Counted from the stretch's first letter, positions 1-7,167 are shown. The stretch is DNA of 7,855 nt from DHVE2 group archaeon (GCA_015522955.1 WALG01000013.1:1-7855); one strand, 5' to 3'. The notes: generated by a model not told the origin, from the sequence alone. Translations and numbers: made by a program.

Positions 1-1074
1 GAGGAGAACAATGTGCTTGTGTGGGCTGAGAACGCAACGAGGCCATTCCTTGAGATGGGAGATTACTATCTGTTCAATGCCACAGAAAATAATGAGAGGG
101 TAACGATAGGCATAGGAGAACCGGGAGAGGATGTAGATTACATAGATGCAGTAAGGTTGTACAAAGTTGTACCTCCAGAGGGTTATCAGGTGGCGGAGAG
201 TTATAGTGGCATGGTTTACGCGTACAGGGATGTAGAGAGTGGAATAGCCACGGATAATCGTGGCGAGAATGTTACCTCGCTAATTGGCGAGGAGGATGGC
301 AATTACTGGGTAGGCAATAAGGGAGATTATGTGGATATCACACTGAATCTGAGCAGCGAGAATTTACTTATTATACGGGGAATAGATAATCCTCAAGAGT
401 CGTGGAATTTGCGTATGACCTATTCCACCATATGGGTATACGCCAACGTGAGCAATGAATGGATAAAATTAGGAGAGATAAAAGTCAGGCATAATCTGCA
501 TACCAATGTGGTGAATCTGGATCTGCTGCATCTCTTGCTGGGAGATAAGATAGAGTTAAGATTTGAGATGCAAAACCGCAATGGCATAGATTTCATAGGG
601 GTGGCACATGATTACAGATTGGCAACGCTTAAGAGAGTGAAACTTGAAAATGCGAGTTACGGATACGAGAATATAAGCGAGAGGGATGGCAACTATCTTC
701 GCTTAAATCCGGGAGATTTGGTGAGAATGAGTTTTGATGGCAAAGGAGATGGGTTATATCTCCTCGCAGTCTATGGATTCTATTTCAACCACAATATAAT
801 AGGAAAAGGCATAGGAATAGCAAGAGCGGACGAGGTGAATATTGCAGAGGCTGAGTTGCAGGATAATCTCTCTGCAGGAGTGAACTATGTTCTGCTTCCA
901 TTGCTCCAGAATTACAGTGGCATATGCAGCATAACGTGGTACATGGATGGGCAATATGTGTTTGGAGAGAAGCCAGTGGTGAATTTTGACAGCGGGGAGC
1001 ATGAGATTGTGCTCTATATCCATCGCTGGGACGGCACAGTGCAGGTATATACTCTCTCTGTGTATGTGCCTTAA
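1..1074 (+). CDS. Secreted/surface glycoprotein, C-terminal part (partial gene)
   Basis: The reading frame is open from the first base (codons for E-E-N-N precede the GTG at 13), so this is the C-terminal part of a longer protein and the GTG is probably not its start. The residues are almost all beta-type and polar. Counting from base 13, there are nine N-x-S/T sequons (N7, N22, N86, N112, N145, N213, N220, N285, N300), as expected of an archaeal exported glycoprotein. Two related modules are visible: VDYIDAVRLY (41-50) with EEDGNYWVGNKGDYVDITL (93-111), and IDFIGVAHDY (192-201) with ERDGNYLRLNPGDLVRMSF (223-241). The pattern recalls modules near the C-termini of FG-GAP/ASPIC-type surface proteins; that is a memory-based resemblance only. 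Residues about 283-353 look like a PKD/Ig-like domain ending in GEHEIVLYIHRWDG. No C-terminal membrane helix or sorting motif is seen, so any anchor must be N-terminal and outside the window. Exact function is unknown. Confidence 0.75.
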   Translation, partial: EENNVLVWAENATRPFLEMGDYYLFNATENNERVTIGIGEPGEDVDYIDAVRLYKVVPPEGYQVAESYSGMVYAYRDVESGIATDNRGENVTSLIGEEDGNYWVGNKGDYVDITLNLSSENLLIIRGIDNPQESWNLRMTYSTIWVYANVSNEWIKLGEIKVRHNLHTNVVNLDLLHLLLGDKIELRFEMQNRNGIDFIGVAHDYRLATLKRVKLENASYGYENISERDGNYLRLNPGDLVRMSFDGKGDGLYLLAVYGFYFNHNIIGKGIGIARADEVNIAEAELQDNLSAGVNYVLLPLLQNYSGICSITWYMDGQYVFGEKPVVNFDSGEHEIVLYIHRWDGTVQVYTLSVYVP

Positions 1075-1093
1075 TCTCTCTTTTTCTTTTTCT
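1075..1093 (+). terminator. T-rich archaeal-type terminator
   Basis: Immediately after the stop codon of the surface-protein gene the + strand is nearly pure pyrimidine with two T5 runs separated by a C. Archaeal RNA polymerase terminates intrinsically at such oligo-T tracts without a hairpin, and none is seen here. It separates the surface-protein gene from the isoprenoid operon. Confidence 0.55.
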
Positions 1094-1120
1094 GGATTTA
1101 TACAATAAAGTATCCATCGG

Positions 1121-1132
1121 AAAATTATTTAA
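1121..1132 (+). promoter_or_regulatory. TATA-type promoter of the isoprenoid operon
   Basis: The AT-rich element AAAATTATTTAA is centred about 29 bases before the ATG at 1155. Archaeal TATA boxes lie about 26-27 bases before the transcription start, so the transcript would begin at or within a few bases of the start codon. No Shine-Dalgarno sequence precedes the ATG, which agrees with a leaderless mRNA. The 80-base gap 1075-1154 holds only this element and the preceding T-tract. Confidence 0.5.
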
Positions 1133-1154
1133 CCTGTAGTGTCATCTTTATTTA

Positions 1155-1889
1155 ATGCTCCTGATTAAACTTGGAGGCAGTGTGATATCTAACAAGGCTA
1201 ATTATCGAGAATTCCGTTATGCTGCAGTGGAAAGTATAGCAAGTAATCTTCCAAAGAGAGATCTTATTATAGTCCATGGCGGAGGCTCGTTTGGCCATAT
1301 ATTAGCGAGGAAACATCGAATAACCGAAGGATATAAACCATGGAAAACCGAAGGCTTTGCCAAAATAGGCAGAGATATGATGGACCTGAATCTGAGAATT
1401 CTTGATATTCTTCTTGAAAATGATATTCCAGCGGTGTCCTTTCCACCCCATGCATACCACGTAATGGGTGGGGAGATGAATATGCGTATCTTTGAGGAAA
1501 GTCTCTCTTATGAACTGGTACCCCTCACTTATGGGGACATAATATTTCACGAGGAGAAAGGCTTTGATATTTGCTCAGGAGATTATCTCATGCTGCAACT
1601 TGCCCGTAGATTCAGACCTGAAAAGACCATATTCCTCACAGATGTGGATGGAATATACGATAGACCTCCTTCTCTGGATGGGGCCACCTTAATCCCTGTA
1701 GTGGATGAAGAGACGATGCTCCAAACATCGCTTGAGGTTCCCGATGTGACCGGAGGCATGGAATATAAAATTGGGATGATGCGAAAAATAGCAAAATATA
1801 GTGAGGTTTATGTACTAAATGGTTTTCATCCTGAGAGAATAAAGAATCTCATGGAAGGAAAAAAATTTGTGGGAACGGTGGTGAAATGA
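1155..1889 (+). CDS. Isopentenyl phosphate kinase (IPK)
   Basis: An amino-acid-kinase-fold enzyme that phosphorylates isopentenyl phosphate with ATP to give IPP, the last step of the archaeal (alternative) mevalonate pathways in the cytosol. The 244-residue length is normal for the family. Visible motifs are KLGGS (5-9, phosphate-binding Lys and glycine loop), HGGGSFGH (41-48) in which His48 falls where IPKs carry their diagnostic substrate-phosphate-binding histidine, CSGDYL (140-145), LTDVDGIY (161-168) and DVTGGMEYKI (197-206), the nucleotide-binding end. The histidine after GGGSFG and the overall spacing separate it from acetylglutamate and uridylate kinases. It heads an operon: its TGA overlaps the IDI-2 start by four bases (ATGA, 1886-1889). 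Thermoplasmata can reach isopentenyl phosphate through mevalonate 3-kinase chemistry, but no gene for that route is in this window. Confidence 0.95.
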   Translation: MLLIKLGGSVISNKANYREFRYAAVESIASNLPKRDLIIVHGGGSFGHILARKHRITEGYKPWKTEGFAKIGRDMMDLNLRILDILLENDIPAVSFPPHAYHVMGGEMNMRIFEESLSYELVPLTYGDIIFHEEKGFDICSGDYLMLQLARRFRPEKTIFLTDVDGIYDRPPSLDGATLIPVVDEETMLQTSLEVPDVTGGMEYKIGMMRKIAKYSEVYVLNGFHPERIKNLMEGKKFVGTVVK

Positions 1890-2899
1890 TAGAGAACAGA
1901 AAATTAGAACACCTTAAAATATGTGCAGAGACAGATGTGGAAACCTCCCACAATTACTGGGAGGATATAACTCTCAAACATGAGACTATACCCAGAGCAG
2001 ATCTTGAGGACATAAATCTGCGCACAGAATTCCTGGGTGTTACACTGAAGGCTCCGATAATTGTGGATGCCATGACTGGAGGACACCCTGTGGCAAAAGA
2101 AGTTAATGAGAATATAGCGAGAGCATGCGAGGCTCTGGGCATAGGGATGGCAGTGGGCTCTCAGAGAGCAGCCATAGAGAATTCTGAGATGGAGGAAACA
2201 TATTCTATCATAACAAAATATGAGGTACCTCTCAGATTGGGGAACTTGGGGGCACCGCAGTTTGCCGAGAATTATGGGGCGGAGGAGATTGAGAGGGCTA
2301 TGGAGATGATAAATGCCCATGCTCTGGAGATACATTTTAATTATCTTCAGGAATCCATACAACCTGAAGGGGATACCCGTGTAGGTACACTCAGGGAAAA
2401 ACTTAGAGAACTGGCACCGCATTATCCCCTAATAGGTAAGGAAACCGGTGCGGGAATAAGCAGAAATGCTGGTGAGTTTTTCAAAAACGCAGGCTTTATT
2501 GCCATTGATGTGAGCGGTGTTAGTGGTACAAGTTTTGCAGCGGTGGAATACTATCGAGGCGGTAAGCATGGAAAACTTTTCTGGAACTGGGGGCTCCCTG
2601 CACCTTATTCGTTACTGCAGTTAAAAGACCTTGGTCTGCCACTCATCGGGAGTGGGGGCATAAGGAATGGTCTCCATGCAGCCAGGGCATTAGCGCTGGG
2701 GGCAAATGTTGTGGGCTTGGCTCGTCCTGTATTGAAATATGCCATGCATTCATATGAGCAAACTCGCAAGTTTTTGGAGAATGTTATTGAAGAGTTGAAA
2801 ATAGCGCTATTCCTCACGGGTGTTTCGGGAATCGGGGAGACGGAAAAAATTCAGTATATTATCAGGGGGGAACTGGCCCAATGGCTGAGACAGTGTTAG
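1886..2899 (+). CDS. fni: Type 2 isopentenyl-diphosphate delta-isomerase (IDI-2)
   Basis: An FMN-dependent TIM-barrel isomerase interconverting IPP and DMAPP, using reduced flavin and Mg2+, in the cytosol. The 337-residue protein shows the family signatures in order: RKLEHL (5-10, diphosphate-binding Arg/Lys/His), MTGGH (63-67, FMN contact), GSQRAAIEN (91-99), GNLGAPQ (119-125), HFNYLQESIQPEGD (150-163, containing the substrate Gln and the Mg2+-binding Glu), KETGAGIS (185-192), SGVSGTSFAAVE (210-221, usually SGVGGTSW), FWNWG (232-236) and GSGGIRNG (255-262, FMN phosphate site). It directly follows IPK, whose product is its substrate. GGTGGTGA at 1877-1884 resembles a ribosome site but abuts the ATG, so start-stop coupling from the IPK gene is likelier. 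The 3' end overlaps the ZPR1 gene by 19 bases. Confidence 0.97.
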   Translation: MIENRKLEHLKICAETDVETSHNYWEDITLKHETIPRADLEDINLRTEFLGVTLKAPIIVDAMTGGHPVAKEVNENIARACEALGIGMAVGSQRAAIENSEMEETYSIITKYEVPLRLGNLGAPQFAENYGAEEIERAMEMINAHALEIHFNYLQESIQPEGDTRVGTLREKLRELAPHYPLIGKETGAGISRNAGEFFKNAGFIAIDVSGVSGTSFAAVEYYRGGKHGKLFWNWGLPAPYSLLQLKDLGLPLIGSGGIRNGLHAARALALGANVVGLARPVLKYAMHSYEQTRKFLENVIEELKIALFLTGVSGIGETEKIQYIIRGELAQWLRQC

Positions 2900-3474
2900 A
2901 CTCCCCTTGCCCAGTATGTGGAAAAAGGGGACTTATATATCGTGCGGAGGAACTTAAAATTCCCCATTTTGGTAACTGTCTTCAAACCACCATCATTTGT
3001 CCTCACTGCGGTTTTCGCCATGCAGATATTATGATGCTGGATATTCACGACCCCATGCGTTACGAAATTAGCATTGAAAGTGAGCGAGATTTAAGTGCCA
3101 AGGTAATTCGTTCAACTTCGGGGACCATAACTATACCTGAGATAGGTGCAAAACTGGAACCGGGCCCGCTGTCGGAGGCGTTCATAACAAATGTTGAGGG
3201 TTTGCTTAACAGATTTGTGGATATCCTTGTGCAACTTATGCACGATACTCCGGAGAAATTAGAAGAGATACGTGAAGTGCTGAGGAAAATTGGTTATATT
3301 CGTCATGGGAGAGAGAGAGTTACAGTAATTCTGGAGGACCCCCTAGGAAACAGTGCAATAATTGGAGAGCATGTAAGGAAAAGAAAATTGACAGAGGAGG
3401 AAGTGAAAAATCTCAAACTGGGTGAAATAACTCTATCTCTGAGGGGTTTAAATGACTTACAGCATAATCCTTAG
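2881..3474 (+). CDS. ZPR1-type zinc-finger protein (archaeal, single module)
   Basis: This protein of 197 residues matches the archaeal ZPR1 family: one zinc finger and one beta-rich domain, about half of the duplicated eukaryotic protein. The finger is CPVCG (10-14) and CPHCGFR (40-46), with zinc ligands Cys10, Cys13, Cys40 and Cys43; the IPHFG (27-31) between them and the D after GFR are typical. The following domain contains RDLSAKVIRSTSGTITIPEIG (within 69-90) and LEPGPLSEAFITNVEG, the conserved ZPR1 core. Eukaryotic ZPR1 binds and helps fold translation elongation factor 1A; an equivalent role with archaeal EF1A is an inference. The start lies within the last 19 bases of the IDI-2 gene, preceded by G6 at 2865-2870, ten bases upstream. 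The last 23 bases overlap the DUF1028 gene. Confidence 0.9.
   Translation: MAETVLDSPCPVCGKRGLIYRAEELKIPHFGNCLQTTIICPHCGFRHADIMMLDIHDPMRYEISIESERDLSAKVIRSTSGTITIPEIGAKLEPGPLSEAFITNVEGLLNRFVDILVQLMHDTPEKLEEIREVLRKIGYIRHGRERVTVILEDPLGNSAIIGEHVRKRKLTEEEVKNLKLGEITLSLRGLNDLQHNP
3441..3446 (+). promoter_or_regulatory. Ribosome binding site for the DUF1028 gene
   Basis: GAGGGG lies five bases before the ATG at 3452, inside the end of the ZPR1 gene. It fixes the DUF1028 start within its upstream neighbour and supports internal initiation on a shared operon mRNA. Confidence 0.55.
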
Positions 3475-4039
3475 AGAGGGGAAGAAAATAGGTATCGGAG
3501 TGGTAAGTGGTAGTATCGCAGTTGGTGCGCGGGTGCCCTGGGTAAAATACGGCATTGGGGGTGTTGCAACCCAAGGTTACACAAACGTAAATCTTGGGCC
3601 AATAATTCTTAATCTGTTGAAAAGTTATGATTCTGAAAAGGCCTTGAGTGTCGCAATGTCGCAGGATCCCCTGAGGGAGAGAAGACAGGTTGGGGTAATG
3701 GATGCCCGTGGTAACATAGCCGTATTTACAGGTACAGAAACTCCCGGTCCCGGCTACTATTTAAAAGGCAGGAATATCCTATGTTTGGGGAATCTTCTCA
3801 GGGGAAGAGAAGTGGTGGATGCTCTGTGCTGGGGTGTAGGAACTGAAGGAGATATGGCAAATCGTATTCTCAATGCTCTGACTGCAGCGCATAATGCAGG
3901 CGGAGATGCAAGGGGAGATAGAAGCGCGGCTGTTCTTATAGCAGGAAAAGATGAGCCATGTGATATTACCCTGAATCTCAGGGTCGATATCTCTGAGGAG
4001 CCTGTTAAAAAATTGTGGGAAATTTATGAGAATTATTGA
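3452..4039 (+). CDS. DUF1028 family protein (Ntn-hydrolase-like fold)
   Basis: The protein of 195 residues matches DUF1028 over its full length. Characteristic blocks are MTYSIILRE (1-9), SIAVGARVPW (21-30), GVATQGYTN (37-45), RRQVGVMDARG (77-87), VFTG (91-94), a GN-L preceding the LL-GREVV segment (113-122) and GGDARGDRSAAVLIAG (150-165). The family is assigned to the N-terminal-nucleophile hydrolase superfamily. Thr2 would become the N-terminal nucleophile after removal of Met1, by analogy with other Ntn hydrolases. No substrate can be derived from the sequence. There is no signal peptide, so it should act in the cytosol. It is the last gene of the isoprenoid operon, overlaps ZPR1 by 23 bases, and its stop overlaps the convergent purD stop by 7 bases. 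Family assignment is firm; function is unknown. Confidence 0.92.
   Translation: MTYSIILREGKKIGIGVVSGSIAVGARVPWVKYGIGGVATQGYTNVNLGPIILNLLKSYDSEKALSVAMSQDPLRERRQVGVMDARGNIAVFTGTETPGPGYYLKGRNILCLGNLLRGREVVDALCWGVGTEGDMANRILNALTAAHNAGGDARGDRSAAVLIAGKDEPCDITLNLRVDISEEPVKKLWEIYENY
4007..4012 (-). terminator. Possible purD terminator (T6 on the minus strand)
   Basis: Six consecutive A on the + strand read as T6 on the minus strand, starting 21 bases past the purD stop. It lies inside the 3' end of the DUF1028 gene because the two convergent genes leave no intergenic room. Confidence 0.35.
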
Positions 4040-5358
4040 CTTTTTAATTTCCTCATTTTGCGTATCTTTGCTTCAATCATTTCCCTCTTTCCTATGTCGT
4101 GCCTCATATATATTTTTCCGCTAACATGCTTCAATGCTCTCTCGGCGATATTCTCCGCGCTATTCAGGGTATCAGCAATACCCACAACAGCCAGGGACCT
4201 TGAGCGGGTTGTATAAATTACATTCTCGCGTTCATCCACAGAGGCATAGAAGAGCAGTGCACCCTCTCTTTTTATCCTCTCTTCATTTACCTTTATCATC
4301 TGATTTGCCAAGGGCGCTGTGCCATAACCCTCTGGAACCACGTATTTCACCACTGTGGCCCTGTGCTCGAATTCCACCGGAATAATTTTGCCATCCACTA
4401 TGCTCCAAGCGATATCTAAAAAGTTGGTTTTCAGTATTGGAAGCACATTCATTGCCTCCGGGTCTCCAAATCTGCAGTTGATCTCAATTATTTTTGGGCC
4501 CTCTGGAGTCAGCATAAACTGGCCATACATTATACCTTTATATTCACGCCCCTCTTTCCTCATGGCTGCAATGATATCCTCAAGAATCTTTATGGACCTT
4601 GCATACTCTTCCTTGTCTACGAATGGAAGCAGGTGGTTCTCCATGCTGTAGGAACCCATACCCCCTGTATTTGGGCCTCTGTCACCTTCATAGGCACGCT
4701 TGAAATCCTGTACAAGGGGCATACCTCTGAGGTTCTTCCCATCGGCGAAAACCTGAAGTGTGTACTCCTCACCAATCATTTTTTCTTCTATTATGACTCT
4801 TCCGACACCACCAATTTTTTCTTCAATTACTCTCTTTGCATATTTTATACCCTCCTCTTTAGTGGAGAAATGATCTCCCATAACCTGAACACCCTTTCCA
4901 CCGGTCACGCCCACCGGTTTTATCACAAAGGGTTTATCATAATCCTTTAAAAACTCCTCGACCTTTTGAGGGGAGTCAAAAACATAGTAATCTACGAAAC
5001 CGTCTATGCCATGCCTCTTCATTAAATCTCGCATAAATTCCTTCGACCCTTCAATTATTGCTGCGTTCTTTCTGGGACCCACTACAGGAATACCTTTTCC
5101 CTCAAGCATATCGGCCACACCCTCAATGAGCGGGTCCTCAGGACCAACCACAGCCATGTCCACTCTTTTGAACTTGACCCAGTCTAGATTACGTATAAAT
5201 GCAATCGATAAGGGGCCCACAACGTAATCCTCCGAGAGTTTTGCAATACCAGGATTCTTGTGGGGCATTACAGCATAAATCTTTGCACCGCTCTTCTTCA
5301 AAGCATCACCTATGGCATGCTCTCTACCTCCAGAGCCTATTAAAAGGACCTTATTCAT
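4033..5358 (-). CDS. purD: Phosphoribosylamine-glycine ligase (GAR synthetase)
   Basis: This ATP-grasp enzyme makes glycinamide ribonucleotide from 5-phosphoribosylamine, glycine and ATP, the second step of de novo purine synthesis. From the ATG at 5358 it has 441 residues, near the family norm of 420-440. Seen in order: VLLIGSGGREHAI (4-16, N-domain phosphate loop), VVGPEDPLIEGVAD (70-83), FVIKPVGVTGGKGVQVMG (144-161, ATP-grasp lysine and glycine loop), EEKMIGEEYTLQVFADG (191-207), QDFKRAYEGDRGPNTGGMGS (217-236), and IIEINCRFGDPEA (290-302) with the Mg-binding Glu and Asn. The frame extends 14 codons further upstream, but that part lacks homology and overlaps scpB; the strong GGAGGTGA at 5364-5371, five bases before Met, decides the shorter start. 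The 5' end overlaps the scpB stop by 8 bases, implying one transcript. The Lys/Arg-rich tail after 424 is a slight extension. Confidence 0.97.
   Translation of the reverse strand: MNKVLLIGSGGREHAIGDALKKSGAKIYAVMPHKNPGIAKLSEDYVVGPLSIAFIRNLDWVKFKRVDMAVVGPEDPLIEGVADMLEGKGIPVVGPRKNAAIIEGSKEFMRDLMKRHGIDGFVDYYVFDSPQKVEEFLKDYDKPFVIKPVGVTGGKGVQVMGDHFSTKEEGIKYAKRVIEEKIGGVGRVIIEEKMIGEEYTLQVFADGKNLRGMPLVQDFKRAYEGDRGPNTGGMGSYSMENHLLPFVDKEEYARSIKILEDIIAAMRKEGREYKGIMYGQFMLTPEGPKIIEINCRFGDPEAMNVLPILKTNFLDIAWSIVDGKIIPVEFEHRATVVKYVVPEGYGTAPLANQMIKVNEERIKREGALLFYASVDERENVIYTTRSRSLAVVGIADTLNSAENIAERALKHVSGKIYMRHDIGKREMIEAKIRKMRKLKSQ
4041..4059 (+). terminator. Possible terminator of the isoprenoid operon
   Basis: A T5 run, then TTT and TTTT runs, follow directly after the DUF1028 stop on the + strand, in the usual form of archaeal oligo-T termination. 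The tract is antisense to the lysine-rich last codons of purD. Confidence 0.45.
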
Positions 5359-5863
5359 TATTCTCACCTCCCATCTTTTCTTCCAGAAATCTTTTAACAT
5401 CCTCGACGTTAGATGCGTCTATACCAAAATAATCATTAAATCTTTTTGTGGTTCTCAAAACTATGGTGCGTCCTGATTTTTTTGCATACACAAAACCCCT
5501 CTTTTTTAGTTCTTCTACCTGCTCATAAACTCGTGAGCCGCGAATCTCTCGCAGTTTGCTCTGAGTTATAGGCTGATAGTAGGCAATTATAGCGAGGGTT
5601 TTAAGAACATCATCGCTCATCTCTCTCTTTCCCATCCTGTAGCCATATTCCACATAATCGTCTCTCAATTGCATAACATATCTGTTACCTATACGGGCAA
5701 TCTCTATAGCCCCCTCCCGCGCATCGTACTCCTCCCTCAATTTCTTCATAGCCCTGCTAACCGCTCTTGCATCTTCATCAATAATTGCAGCGATCTCACC
5801 CACTCGAAGGGGATTTTCAGAGGAGAAAAGCACAGCCTCAATCTTTCTCATCAATTCATCCAT
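5351..5863 (-). CDS. scpB: SMC-associated segregation/condensation protein ScpB
   Basis: ScpB is a tandem winged-helix protein that dimerises and binds the ScpA kleisin in the SMC complex that compacts and segregates chromosomes. The 170-residue protein begins with MDELMRKIEAVLFSSENPLRV, the classic ScpB opening helix. It continues with the first winged helix (to about 75) and then MSDDVLKTLAIIAYYQPITQ (82-101) and LREIRGSRVYEQVEELKKRG (104-123), the most conserved block of the second winged helix. The acidic C-terminal tail overlaps purD and carries its ribosome site. No scpA or smc gene lies in the window; in many genomes scpA is directly upstream, but here a cation antiporter occupies that position. 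A TATA-type element suggests scpB starts its own transcript. Confidence 0.93.
   Translation of the reverse strand: MDELMRKIEAVLFSSENPLRVGEIAAIIDEDARAVSRAMKKLREEYDAREGAIEIARIGNRYVMQLRDDYVEYGYRMGKREMSDDVLKTLAIIAYYQPITQSKLREIRGSRVYEQVEELKKRGFVYAKKSGRTIVLRTTKRFNDYFGIDASNVEDVKRFLEEKMGGENNE
5364..5371 (-). promoter_or_regulatory. Strong Shine-Dalgarno for purD inside scpB
   Basis: On the minus strand the sequence reads GGAGGTGA, fully complementary to the usual archaeal 16S rRNA 3' end, five bases before the purD ATG. It doubles as the codons for the Gly-Gly-Glu near the C-terminus of ScpB and determines the purD start. Confidence 0.8.
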
Positions 5864-5883
5864 ATGATGTGTATATACTAAGT

Positions 5884-5897
5884 ATTAAAATAAATTT
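5884..5897 (-). promoter_or_regulatory. TATA-type promoter of scpB-purD
   Basis: The minus strand carries an ATTTATTTTAA-type element centred about 27 bases before the scpB ATG at 5863, again predicting a leaderless message with no ribosome site. It sits in the 43-base gap after the antiporter stop, and the same T-rich stretch could also end the antiporter transcript. Confidence 0.45.
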
Positions 5898-5906
5898 TGG
5901 AATGTG

Positions 5907-7130
5907 TCAAGTGTAAGCCTCTTTGGCTTTCTTTACCGCGTACTGCGTACCCAGCGGTGATACCAGTTGAAATATGGCCGTAGTTACCGCAATAAGCGTG
6001 ATTATAATGGGACCAAGATGGCTTGCAGAAACTTCCTGAGCGGCATGGGCAGCGAGACCTACTGCCACACCAGCCTGATTTAGCAGCGCGATGCCCAGGT
6101 ATTTCTGTAACTTTTTCTCCGCTTTTGCAAGCAGAGAGCCAAACCCGCAGCCAAGAATCTTGCCAACGGTTCGGCCAAGACAATAAACAATAGCCACTAC
6201 CCACATTGCCTCTAACAACTGGAAATTTATCTCCATTCCTATGGCACCAAAGAAGAGTATGTACACCGGGGTCATTATGGTATCAATGCTTCGATAACTG
6301 CTTAATCCCATTTCTCGATGCACGTTTATCGTGGTCATACCAATGGCCATGGCAGTTAGAATATTGGATACTCCAATCACATAGGCAAGTCCCCAGCCAA
6401 GAAGAGCAACAGCGATGCCTACAACCAGTTCATGGTCTGGGGTGAGATTTATGCGCTTACCCACATAACTCATTCCTAAACCAAGGGCACCTCCCAGCAT
6501 AAATGCACCGAAGATTTCCCATATAGCATGCATTATGGAGACACCCACAGTGACATGGTATCCCAGAAGGCTCTTGGTCCAGATAATGCCTACCACATAC
6601 ATTATTATGCCTGCAGCATCGTCGAGACCCACCACTGCGGTGGCAACATCTGTTAGAATGCCATGTGATGAGAGAGAGCGAAAAACTGCAATGGTGCCCG
6701 CCGGTGCGGTCGCTGGAGCCAGTGAAGCAAGGAGAACTGCAAGGGCAAGGTCACCGGTGTATGCATAGATGAACAGAAGAACAGTGAAGGAGGTTACAAG
6801 CACTTCTACAATAAGTATGATGAGAACCTTCTTCCCCATTTTTTTAAGGAATGTATAAGAGAAACTCAATCCCACAATGTAGCCTACAAGGGCTAGAGTT
6901 ACTCCTGTGGTAACATTGAAAAATGCCGGAGGGGCATGAAATCCCATGACCATAACAAGGAGCCCTGCAAAGAGATATGCGAGCACCTCGGTTAAGCGAA
7001 CCTTCTTGAAAAGATAGCCAAATACAAGGCCTAGAATCATAATTAAGGCTACTGTGATATAGATACTTCCCTGCCCAGAGGTTATAATCTGAAGACTTGA
7101 GAGATTCATCTGAGGAATAGAGAAATGCAT
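5907..7130 (-). CDS. CPA2-type Na+/H+ (monovalent cation/proton) antiporter
   Basis: An integral membrane protein of up to 407 residues with about 12-13 hydrophobic segments, beginning near residues 22-40 and ending near 372-395, and short charged loops. Key features are SLAPATAPAGT (136-146), the unwound TM4 Thr/Ala-Pro region of cation/proton antiporters, and GLDDAAG (168-174), where Asp170-Asp171 match the double-aspartate ion site of electrogenic members such as NapA; the Asn-Asp of electroneutral NhaP types is absent. GRTVGK (319-324) and LLNQAGVAVGLA (349-360) match later conserved helices. It probably uses the proton gradient to exchange Na+ (or K+) across the membrane; ion specificity cannot be read from sequence. 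No C-terminal RCK/TrkA regulatory domain is present. Start is uncertain: Met8 (ATG at 7109) fits the promoter-like element better and leaves the membrane domain intact. It lies 43 bases upstream of scpB on the same strand. Confidence 0.9.
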   Translation of the reverse strand: MHFSIPQMNLSSLQIITSGQGSIYITVALIMILGLVFGYLFKKVRLTEVLAYLFAGLLVMVMGFHAPPAFFNVTTGVTLALVGYIVGLSFSYTFLKKMGKKVLIILIVEVLVTSFTVLLFIYAYTGDLALAVLLASLAPATAPAGTIAVFRSLSSHGILTDVATAVVGLDDAAGIIMYVVGIIWTKSLLGYHVTVGVSIMHAIWEIFGAFMLGGALGLGMSYVGKRINLTPDHELVVGIAVALLGWGLAYVIGVSNILTAMAIGMTTINVHREMGLSSYRSIDTIMTPVYILFFGAIGMEINFQLLEAMWVVAIVYCLGRTVGKILGCGFGSLLAKAEKKLQKYLGIALLNQAGVAVGLAAHAAQEVSASHLGPIIITLIAVTTAIFQLVSPLGTQYAVKKAKEAYT

Positions 7131-7135
7131 TGTTC

Positions 7136-7147
7136 TTATTAAATTTT
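7136..7147 (-). promoter_or_regulatory. Possible antiporter TATA element
   Basis: The minus strand reads AAATTTAATAAG just upstream of the first antiporter ATG. Its centre is only about 12 bases from the ATG at 7130 but about 33 from the Met8 codon at 7109, so if it is the TATA box, translation should begin at Met8. The preceding A7 run is an alternative element. Confidence 0.3.
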
Positions 7148-7167
7148 TTTGAACTCCGCAATTTACG

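Noticed and set aside
13..15. GTG as the true start of the surface-protein gene
   Set aside because: The frame is open upstream to the window edge and the protein lacks a signal peptide here, so the real start lies outside the window.
785..1117. Minus-strand frames over the end of the surface-protein gene
   Set aside because: Composition is atypical, there are no recognisable motifs, and the + strand frame has coherent repeats and sequons.
1904..2422. 172-codon minus-strand frame opposite the IDI-2 gene
   Set aside because: It is antisense to clearly conserved IDI-2 motifs, has Cys/His/Tyr-rich low-complexity composition, and no promoter or ribosome site.
5359..5400. Fourteen-codon N-terminal extension of PurD
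   Set aside because: It overlaps scpB, has no family similarity, and the strong GGAGGTGA at 5364-5371 points to the ATG at 5358.
5878..6204. 108-codon minus-strand frame rich in Trp, Ser and Cys
   Set aside because: It is a shifted-frame shadow of the antiporter C-terminus, which has the conserved membrane-protein pattern.
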